Positions 37,601 through 47,000 of a DNA stretch of 64,000 bases are shown here, one piece after another. Numbering within the stretch: position 1 is the stretch's first letter; every line of letters begins with the position of its first letter. Under the pieces are notes generated by a model. It was not told where the DNA came from. It worked only from the letters and a program-made list of their open reading frames with translations, and did not search any database. A program made the translations under genes and the position numbers. The DNA comes from Monarcha castaneiventris obscurior (lineage: Eukaryota; Chordata; Aves; Passeriformes; Monarchidae): positions 248,001 to 312,000 of the forward strand of contig JAMPIT010000862.1 of NCBI GenBank assembly GCA_026261815.1, read 5' to 3'.

Positions 37601-38120
37601 GAGTAGGTGAAGTCCATGAGTAGTAGGGCTGTATTACTGCAGCCTGGGTGGTTTTTATAAAAAAGCAAGACGAAGTGCCTTGCAGGGCTTTTCCAAACTC
37701 TGGGAGGGCACGTGTTTGCCTCTGGAAGCAAGCCCGAGACCCAGACGGATTTCCCAGGGGAAGTCTGTTAGGACATCTCAGACTTGCCTTAGTGACACAG
37801 CTCCCTTGGGGGTGTCTGGTGGGAGGGCAGCTGACCAATGCCTGCCCTGGCTGTTCCCAGTGCTAGTGCTGGCTCACCACTGCAGAGCTGACCTCTTCTT
37901 GCCTCCCCAGTCTTATTCCTTGGGAAGCCTTGGGTGGTCCCAGCAACTGCAGCCAGAGGATTGGAGGTGCCTTATTGCTGTGGACAGGGTGGGTTTCAGA
38001 AGAGCCGCCTTTATCTCACAGCTGTCTGTCCTCAGCTCCTGACTGCCTGCAGCACTGCACAATCTGGAAGGAGAGTGGGAATCACCTGGTCTCTAGTTTG
38101 GACCCAACAGCCTGAAGCAG
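25601..38120. other. GC-richer intergenic block without recognisable genes
   Basis: Base composition shifts to visibly higher G+C with abundant CTG, CAG and CCTG words but few CpG. That produces many long chance frames on both strands, up to 226 codons (for example 27744-28424 plus and 37158-37838 minus). Their translations are Ser/Pro/Cys/Trp-rich without motifs, and overlapping frames on opposite strands look alike. I assign none of them. A lncRNA or regulatory elements could be present but nothing in the sequence proves it. Confidence 0.55.
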
Positions 38121-38250
38121 ATGAGGAAGGAGGTTCGTAAGCGCAGAAGCACCAACGGGGATGTCTCCAGCTCATCCCAGGACCCTCAGCCCTCCAAGGC
38201 GGGACATGGCTCTGTTCCCCAGCCCAGGAATGGTGCTCAGCGTGCCTCAG
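38121..38250 (+). CDS. Candidate alternative first coding exon (possibly of ATL2)
   Basis: An open stretch starts with ATG at 38121, after an in-frame TAG at 38094-38096, and encodes 43 residues. They begin MRKEVRKRRSTNGDVSSSSQ and continue DPQPSKAGHGSVPQPRNGAQ. It ends at a strong donor, CTCAG|GTAGGT, in phase 1. That is the phase ATL2 exon 2 accepts, giving Gly at the junction. Several CpGs survive in codons although the surroundings are CpG-poor. A basic then Ser-rich peptide suits the variable N-terminus of atlastins, but I see no clear identity to the human one. The ATG context is weak (C at -3), so the exon could also begin at a nearby AG (38096, 38110 or 38120). It may belong to another transcript or be chance. 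Confidence 0.4.
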
Positions 38251-40370
38251 GTAGGTGTTTGGCTTAAGGATTTGTCTCATACAGATCATCTTAAACAAAC
38301 CCAACTGCATTGCACAGGTTAGCTGATGGGGATAGAGAAACACTTTATACAGAAGGGCATAAAGAACCCAAGTCGGATTCAGCCTTTCCTAGTGTCTGGT
38401 GGGTGCCTCTGCCTGCATGAGTCAGGAACTGGCCAGTTCCCTGCCATGCTGTGATGCCTGAAGACCAGGAGACATTGTGGTGGCTGTTTCCCTTCCAGCT
38501 GCAGGAAGGGACAGCTCTCCAAGCAGCGTGGCCGAGCAGCCTTTGGCTCATTGCTCACTGGGTGACACTGGTGCTGTTGCCTGGCCCAGAGTGGGTTTGG
38601 GACAAGCTTGGGACAGCAGAGGTTTTAGAGCAGCATGGCCAAATCCAGGAGAAGAGGCTGCCTGTAGTACAAAACTGTGACTTTGGGGGCTGAGGGGACT
38701 CCTGGCCCAGCCTGCACTTGCAGGTCAGACATGTCCTTCTGCTCCAGCAACCCCTTCCCACCACAGCCTGCCCGTGGTTTCCACAGTTGCTCCCAAGCTC
38801 CTTCCAGGCCAAATCCATAGCCAGCTTAAGCAGTTTCAATCCTAACTCCTTTCCTAGCATGGCTCAGAGGAACACAGCTGCCATTGTGGTGGAGATGGGG
38901 ACCTTTGCAACCAGGAGAAGACATGTTGATAGCAAAACCCCCAGCTCAGAAAACATCTTCTTCCTTCCTGCAAACATAAGGGGACAGAATTAAGGCTGAG
39001 CTTTCTGACCTCCAAGTTCTCGACTTCTGCTCTCACATTACAGCAGCAGCAAATCCTGTTGCATGAAGCAGAAATCTATCTGTCTGAACATGCACTATTT
39101 ACTCTTCTCTGCATAAACTGTTCCAGACTTGACCAGGAACAAGGCTAGTTACTGACAGCAGTATTAGGAAACGTCTTTAATATTGTGGTGTTTTTCCCCC
39201 CTTTTTTTTTAGATTTCATATTGAGCTGCTGAATCTTAAATTTGCCAGCTAACAGTGTTTCTAGTTTTCAATGTGTTTTACTTCAAGCTATTTCCCTTTG
39301 CCTGATTGCCTGAAATATCTCTGAAATACCACTGCATACAGAGTGTGCTTTGCCTTCTTTCTGATGGAAAGAAAATTTTCCTTAACATGGTATGAGGTTA
39401 GAAGGACAAGCAATGGCACGCTCATTTTCACCAAATAAGCAGAGGATATTAAAACTGCAAAAGGCCAATGGCAACATTTTTGGGTTTTTTTGCTAGCATT
39501 CATATGAACACTTTCGTACAAAGGGGTTGAATCCTTCTTCCATTTATGCTGATGTAAATCTAGAATAATAAAGTTCTTTTACAGAACTGCGTATTTTATT
39601 AATCCAGGTGTCTTAACTAGAATTGAATATATGATAATAGTTTGATCGTTGTATCCTTCTGCAGTTCTCACTTGCTGTGATTACAGCATCTTTTAGATAT
39701 TTTAATCTCTTTTTCTTGTGTTGTAGATGTTAAACTTTCTGACACAAGGGCTGTCAGTGTAAGCACTGCAGGCAGGAGGTGTCATGAACCCCTGTGTCAG
39801 GAAACCCCTTAGGTGCTACTTCAATAGTAAAGGGTGTAAAGCAATGTTTGGAAAGCAGTTTTAGGTGCTTCCATGATAGTTAGTTGGTTTTTACTTTGAA
39901 AATCTCTTCTAAGCTTTCCCTCCACCTCTGTTTTGGCAGAACCAAACTCTGTTTGCTTTTAAGACTGCTGTCCCTCACAAGCTGCCTCTCCAGGACCAAA
40001 TAAGTTAGCACAGCTAAAGACTGAGAGAAGTGGACTGAGAGAGCATTGCCACAGTGAGGTGGGGTTTTGCAAACCTGTTGCTCACTTCACATGATGATCT
40101 ATTGGACATTGTGTTCTTCTAACAAGTGACAAGGTCATACTGACCAATTTGCTTCTGAAGGTTTACACAACCTTTAGCAATAGGAAACCTCACAGACTTA
40201 AAACCTCCATGCAGTAAGGGCAGCTCGCTTTCATGGCTGGCCTTTAGAAGGGATGAAGCAAGGTCAGTTCGGGTTGAGAGGAACAAGACTCTTGCAAACC
40301 TCAGGGAGAGCAGGAATGTTTGGTTCCTTAGAAACTTGTATAGCGTGTTCTGAGTGAGAGCTGTCCTCCT
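38251..40370. other. Intergenic sequence upstream of the ATL2 CpG island
   Basis: From about 39 kb the sequence returns to AT-rich. No exon, repeat family or RNA gene was recognised. If the 38121 exon is real, this is the first part of an ATL2 intron in that isoform. Confidence 0.6.
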
Positions 40371-40928
40371 GCGTGTTCCCAGCCCGAGTGCAGCAATGAG
40401 GAGCTGGAGTTACGGCTGGAAATGCAGAGCGGTCCGCTCGCTCCCCAGGCTGTCCCCAGGGCCCAGCAGAGCTGCAAATGGCACGGGAGGGCCCAGCAGG
40501 GTGAGGGTGGAGGTGGACACCAGCACAGGGGTGACGGTCCGGCTGTGGGCTCTACACGAGCGAGCTGCGCCGGCTGCTGCGGCCGAGGCCGTGAGGGATC
40601 CCCGAGGGATGCGCAGCCTGAGGAGGTGTTTTGTGTGGGGCTGGGGGCCTCCTCACCCTGTGCCCCGCTGGAGCCCCTCTGCTCCACGTCAGCGTGACGC
40701 GGGGCCGTGAGCGAGGCACCCACTGCACACCTCAGCCGGGGGGCCGAGCTGGGTGCATGTCCGGGTCTCTGTATGTGTGTGTGTCTCTGCCCAGCCCCGC
40801 GCTGCCCTCACGCCGCCCGTCCCCTCAGCGCCGTCCCCTCAGGGGCTCCGGCCCCGGCCCTCCCCGCCCCTGGCGAGGCCCCGCCCCGCGCGCCGCCGGC
40901 GGGCGATAAAGGTCTCGCGGCGGAGCTC

Positions 40929-40936
40929 TGACGTCA
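40929..40936. promoter_or_regulatory. ATL2: Palindromic CRE (TGACGTCA)
   Basis: A full cAMP-response element palindrome, the binding site of CREB/ATF factors, lies with its last base 28 bases before the ATL2 start codon. Its TGA (40929-40931) is also an in-frame stop ahead of the ATG. Whether it lies upstream of or just inside the transcript is not visible. Confidence 0.75.
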
Positions 40937-40961
40937 CGGGGAGTTAATTTTAAACCCGGAC

Positions 40962-40972
40962 AAGATGGCGGC
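40962..40972 (+). promoter_or_regulatory. ATL2: YY1-type element over the start codon
   Basis: AAGATGGCGGC matches the YY1 consensus AAnATGGCGGC at every fixed position. Its ATG is the ATL2 start codon. Elements of this kind are known just downstream of the start site of TATA-less CpG-island genes, where they act both in transcription and as a strong initiation context (A at -3, G at +4). Confidence 0.8.
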
Positions 40973-41025
40973 GAGGGACGCGGCGCGGCGCGCGGGCCCG
41001 GCCCGCCACCGGCCCGCCCCGGCAG
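40965..41025 (+). CDS. ATL2: ATL2 exon 1 (coding part)
   Basis: The ATG at 40965 is the first in frame after the TGA at 40929 and has a strong context. It encodes [20 protein letters not shown] and one base of Gly, then the donor GGCAG|GTAACG. Phase 1 matches exon 2. The peptide is Arg/Ala-rich and does not align with the mammalian N-terminus, which is known to vary among atlastins. The call rests on promoter position, phase and donor quality. Reading on past the donor stays open to 41270. Confidence 0.75.
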
Positions 41026-44000
41026 GTAACGCGGCCCGGGGGCGGCGGCGGCTCCGGCACCGGGGCTGGCGGCGGGGCTGTGCCCGCGGGCTCGGCCCGC
41101 AGCGCGGGGCTGGGCGGCCCGGCGGCCCCGTGCGGCGCCGGGGGAAAGGCCCCCCCCGTGTCTCCCCCCTCCTCAAAATGGCGTGGGCGGCCGCCCGCCC
41201 CCGAGGGGCGTCGGGGAAACCGCGGCCACGGCCCCTGCGCCCGGCCCGCGGCCGCTCCCCGGCGGGGTGACCCCGCTTTCCCTGCGCTGCGGCCGGGGCC
41301 TCCCCCGCTGCAGTCGGCGGCCCGTGCCGGAGCGGGGGCGGGCCGGGGGCCGCTGTCGGTGACCTTATTCCCCGCTGCGGTGCGGCCGGGCCTCGCCGTG
41401 TGTGCCTCACCCCCGTGAGGGGCGGGGGGCTGGCGCTGCACGCTGCCGGGACCGCGGCCAGAGAGCCCGGAGGGCGCCGGCTTTCCCGGGGCCGAGTCGG
41501 CTTGCGGAGGGAGCAGCCCCGGGCAGCTCGGGGAAGGAGGTGACTGATCCGTGTCGGCCCGTCCCCCACATGGAGCTGGTGCGCTCCGCTGTCAGCGCTG
41601 CTCCTGCCTGTAATCTGTCCCCTGGTGGGGATGGGACATGGCTTGGGCTGGGTGTTTAGCCTCGGGTGTGCTGGAGTCTGCGCAGTGTGTTTATTTTAAA
41701 GTGTGGTTATTCCTCAAGAACGGCTTAAAAGCTGAGTGCTCGTAGCAGTCTGTGCCGTACGCTTGGCGAGGGGGCACCTGGGACTTGTGAGGGTTGTACC
41801 GACTCGAACGCTGAGTTGGATCATGTGAGGTTTTTAGCTCTGCACTGGAACACTGAACTATTTTAACATCTTTGTTGTGTAACTCTCACTTAATTTGGAA
41901 GCAGAACGATTGGACTGGGCACAATTAAGCAAAACCTAGCAGATGCCATGTGCCACGATTGCTTTCAATTGCTTGATTTGCAAGCCAGCTAGAGATAGGG
42001 AAATCTAGCTGCACTGTAAACTGGGAGATACGGAGTGACGACTCACCTGGCTTGATTTACAGGGAGGAAAAGGCAGTGCTTCTGAGCATCAGGAAAAGTT
42101 TGAATGTGTTTGGCAGCTCAGCAATTTGAATAATTTAAAAGAGCCCAGAGATTGAAACTGAGGATGATACTGCTTTACTGCTCAAAGACGGGTTTCTCTC
42201 CCTCCCAGCACTGCTCAGTGTTCTTTGATTTCAGTTTTCAGTGTTTTTGCCACTGTGTCGTTTAGTAATCTCAAAGCATTAGATTATTGCATCGTTTTCT
42301 CAAGGTCATAAAGTGCCAGCACACCTGTAATAAGTGGCCTTTAATTAGCTGTGTCATCATTAGCAGTGGAAACATGCAGATGTCACTCTTAGTTGCTTCT
42401 GAACTTTAGTCATGGAACAACTTAGGTGATCGGGTCTGCACGTACAGCTATGGATGGTCTGTGCCTGCCTGCAGAAGGGCTCTCTGTGCAGTGAAATAAG
42501 GCAGAGTTGTAGGTTGGAATAGTTACAAGAGCAGCAGTGTAACAGGAGGGGCCTGTAACTCCTCCTGTACCATTACTGAGTGTTGCTTAACAGCTGTTAC
42601 GTTCTAGCTTACCCTAAAATCAATAATCGTGTTACAGCACCTCCTCAAATAATAGCAATAGCTCTTTGTTTTTTCGGCCGAAATTCTTTTGGAAGCAGGG
42701 AGTGGAGTTGAGGAAGGCTGTATTCTTTCCTTTTCACATTCATTTGTCTGCAACTTAAAAACATTTCTGAAATAGTTCTAGTACAGAACAGTTTTACTTG
42801 AATTGTTGTAAAACATTGTTTTAGACATGATAGTGTCCTGGTTTAGGAGGCCAGGCAGCTCTTGTTCGTGTTGGATGGACAGGAATGCTTGAGCCACGTC
42901 TTCCAAGAGTCCTGATACTTCTTAGGTACCTTGTGTCAACTGCAGTCCCTGTGGTTTGCTTAAATATCAGTGATTAATATTTGCTCACTGACTGTACTAA
43001 TAAAGTAGCACTGACTGGAGTGAGGTGCTGTGATAGAGGAGGGATTGTTTTCTCTTCCTGCCCTAATAATAAGAGGGACACTACCTCATGCTGGCCAGCC
43101 TGGATAGGAGCAGATCTGTCCAGGGGAGAAGGGCTGGGGATTCTCCTCCAGTGTAATAGAAGAGCACTTGTCTCCTGGGGGCAGTGTCACACCCTCCTCA
43201 TCTTTGAGTTTACCCAACTTCCAAACCAGATGTCCTAAGCAGATGGAAATGCAGGTATAAATTCCATGTCCTTGTTGGTTTGGTAGTGAACCACAGTGGT
43301 GTTGGTCTCCAGCACCAGCACGATTGCAGGCTTCACTTCAGCACTATAATAAGAGCAATTTTAACTTTGTGTCTGTTGTTAGTAGATTGTTGCACATCTT
43401 ATCACAGTCCATGAAAGTTTCAAGGACATTCATAAGGAAAACTACCACATTTCACTCAATCATCACCTTACATAAGTCAGGTTTGAAGTTACTTCTGTTC
43501 CTGTATTGTGGTTATGAGCAGACCCCATCCCTGGGATGATTTTTGATGTTCATGGCAGTCTTTGAATGGGACGTTTTAAACTTTAAAATCAGGCTGAGTT
43601 GATGCCTTGATTTTTAATTTACTTAATTTTTTTTTCTACTGTTGCTGCATGCTGTGCCTACAATGTGATCTGTGCCTGAGTGAATTTTTTCTACTTTTTG
43701 CTAAGGGCTGCATTTACTACTTAAACTTACTATACCAGTTGTTAGTATTTTAGGTTTTGTCTTTAACCTCAACTATCTAAGGTGAACAAGGCATAAAAAA
43801 CATTTTCTAAGTTTCTGCAAAGGCAGATGTGCTGTATTTGTCATTGGTTAACAACTGAAAAAATTCAGAAATACTTACATGTGGTGGTTCTTTAGACTTT
43901 ACTCTTGTTGAAGCATTACTCGGTTTCTTTTTTTAAAACATTTTCAGCAACCTGAAGTTCCTGAGATGTCCTGGAGGAAAGATAGAAGTAGCTTTCCTTG

Positions 44001-47000
44001 TTTTTGGAAGGTTGTTCTTGATACGATACAAAGAATTATTATCTCGTCCTGTAGCTGATTTTAAGGTCGTGGTGCTGTGTAGGGAGTTGATTTACATGAA
44101 TGCTTTTCTGGGGTTGGGATTTGTGTCTGAAAGACCAGAACAAGCAAATGAGCAAGTTTGAGATAAATGTGAAAACACTGGTCAGATTGATGTCTGCTGT
44201 TTCAGTTAGCTGCAAAGAAATAACTGATAAGAAATAAGTGATGTCTTTTAGGATAAGGATTATAATTAAGGCATTTCTAGGAGCAAATTAATGCATAATA
44301 GGAACTTGTGTTCTGAGAGCATTGGTAACTAACTTGCCTGACCTTTAGCTTCTGTTTATTTCTGAAATAATATATTCTGTGTAGTGTTCATTTCCAGGGA
44401 AGCAAGATTTCATGTGTTTGCTAAGCTTTTTGAAATGCTCTGAATATAAAAGTTGTAAGAACTTTTGAAGTTCCTTCCTTCAACTCCCCAAGCTGGAGGA
44501 AGGCATTTAAACTTGGCATTTGTACCACTGCCTGCTTAATCCTGGAAGTAAATCTGAGGAGTTTAGGTATTTGTCTTTTCCCCCACACTGCTATTTCTAA
44601 TTTGACTGACTGTGTCTCCTAAGGCTTGAAGGTAATGCCCATTGTTTTCTGTAGGAGTAGAGAGGAGTTACTGGGAGATGTTCTAGGGTGTAAGTTAATG
44701 CTGCCTGTTGGTGTTTAACTGGAGCTCTTGCTCTGCAGCAAGGCAAGGAGCTCACTGTCCCCCTTTGTGTTTGGGAGGGAGCCCACATCCCTGCTCTAGT
44801 GCCAGAATTGTCTCCACAGGATGTGTAAGCATGTGAGCAACCTCCTGAAGTTATCTATTCAGTTTGGAATCTGTCACTGAGAATTCCGGCTGCTCCACGA
44901 GGATGTCACTCCCTGAAGTAACAAGACTGGTTTATATCTCATTTTAGCATGAGAATAGTAGATATTTGTGCTAAGTGTGATCTTTGAAGCTAAATAAGTA
45001 TCTCATTTCATTAACTAAACAGAAAAAAAAAAAAGCTATGCTAATTTTATTATGCTTGGTAGCTGGCTTCTCTTTAAGGTTGGAAGAATTTAAAGTAGAA
45101 TGTTTGCCACCAAAGATGGCACTACTGAGCATCCAAGGCAGTCCAGAAGAAGTTACCTGAGTAAGTGCAGGTAAGCTGGATATTGGAATTCCTGTTTGAT
45201 GCCCACTTGATGAATTCATGAGCAGGACTAAGAGGATATCAAGTATAAGGTGAAAGAGAAGTCCATTTGGGCCTTTGCAGAAATGATTTATGAAAGACCA
45301 GCTTCTTTTAAAAGAATGGCCCTGCTCTTGTCTGTCATGAAGGAATAGGTAGGAGAACTGGCAAAACTCTAAGACTGCATGAAGTGTCTTTTGGGGAAGG
45401 ATTTTCTGTTCACAACTTGGTTACCTGGCCTCCATTTATACCATACATGAGAGATATTGTGGTATGCTTTACTAGGAGGGGAGATGTCTCATGTAGTTTT
45501 TTTTTTTCTTGTTCTAAATGTATTTTCAGCTTTATTTTCAGTGCAAATGGTAATTGCGTTTTCAGCCCTGTATATTGGTGTTTTCTGTGTGGCAAGGTGG
45601 GGTTTGCTGCTGCAGGTCATGGTCGGTTTCTCTTAAAGGACTGGAATAGAAGCCAAAATGTTGAAGACTTGAACTGATAAGCTGTTGTACAGATTGTAGA
45701 TCTGGAATGTAGAATGCAATTTCCAGTGAATTGATATTTGAGAGTAGAACTTAATTTGCTGTTACGCAGTTGTTGCTCCAGTGACATCAGAATCAGGTTC
45801 CAGTCTGTAGTTAGTGTCAAATTATAATGTATTTATTTTCCCACCATCACCTCAGAGATAAGCATGTTGAATTTACAAGTTCTTATTGGTCTCAGTAAAA
45901 TACTTGGAATGTCTTTTTGAGCAATGTATTGGATAATGGTTCCAGGATAGCAAGGTGGCTTTTTTTTTTTCTTGGATTGAAAATTACAGAAACTTGTTGG
46001 AGAACATGTGTCAACTGCTTGTACTGAGGTGTTAGGACTGCTTTCCCTATGTTGTGCATACTTGGAAAAGTTGTTCTCACCTCTTATCTCCTCCAGCAGG
46101 GTGGTACTGCTGAGTGGAAGAGTAAGTGCAGTTATTTTAGATGTCTCTTTAAACCCAGCCCTGTGATACTCCTGCCTGCAAACTTGCTGTCTTGTTCCTC
46201 TCCTCAACCTCTTCTGCATGAAAGAAAGGGTCTTCTGGCTTTCACTCGTAGGTGTTCATTTACCTTGGTCCGTGTGGTGTGATGTACTTGGGGAACTGTA
46301 AACTTTTGTCAAATGAAAAGTTCAGTCTGTCTGCCAATCCTTTGCCTAATAGGGAAATCATCACAGCCCTGATTTCAGGGGAGGAACAGTCACTTGAAGT
46401 ATGTGAACTCCTAGGCATGGAGACGGAAGCTTGGCCTCCTTTAATGTATTGCTTAGACATAAAATAATAGTGAAAATGACTGCTGTCGAAAATGAGGTTA
46501 AGGTTCTTGATATAATCAAATCATTTTCTTGAAGCAAGAAGTCATCTTGCTTTTAAGAGAATTAAGTTTCTTAAATACTTTGTAATCCTGAACTAAGGAA
46601 CTGTTTTTGTCAAGATTTTGAACATTGCCTTGAAGCTGCCCTCAAAACAGTTAACACTTATCCTTCAGGGAGCAGAGTCTTAAGCTTGTCATTAGGGTAG
46701 GAAGGAAATACAGTTCAAATTTCTTAAAAGGAAATAATTCTAATTGCTGGTATGTCAGACTTGTTAGCAAATAAATTGTTTGGAAAAGTGCAGTAAGTAA
46801 TGATTTTGAGGGTTAGAACACAGAACTGGAGTATTTTCTAAAGCTAATAGTACTATAGAAATTCTGAAGACCTACATGTTATGTGCTGAGATTTAAAAGG
46901 CAAAAAACCTTTCAAAATAAAATACTGCTGGTATAAACATGAAGAAATGCAGCTTCTGCTTTTAAGCCTAATTTTTTTTTTAATAGAAAAATGAACATGC

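Larger units (their letters stand above)
40370..41560. promoter_or_regulatory. ATL2: CpG-island promoter of ATL2
   Basis: G+C rises sharply and CpG is dense, especially 40790-41560, in contrast to the flanks. GC boxes (CCCCGCCCC-type, about 40861-40890) lie upstream, then a CRE palindrome at 40929 and the start codon at 40965. No good TATA box is visible, only GATAAA at 40905-40910. This fits a broad, housekeeping-type promoter. Long open frames on both strands here are by-products of the composition. Confidence 0.88.

Noticed and set aside
25582..38042. Many open frames of 90-226 codons on both strands of the intergenic block
   Set aside because: They overlap on opposite strands, lack recognisable domains or phased splice sites, and are rich in Ser/Pro/Cys/Trp, as expected for chance translation of CTG/CAG-rich DNA.
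40328..41659. Long frames on both strands across the CpG island (up to 211 codons)
   Set aside because: Extreme Arg/Pro/Gly/Ala composition caused by stop-poor GC-rich sequence. Only the short exon 1 frame has a supported start, donor and phase.
42835..43240. TGTCCTGGTTTAGG start resembling the 5' end of some avian ERV LTRs
   Set aside because: Only the first dozen bases resemble such LTRs. No polyadenylation signal, CA terminus or target-site duplication could be paired with it.
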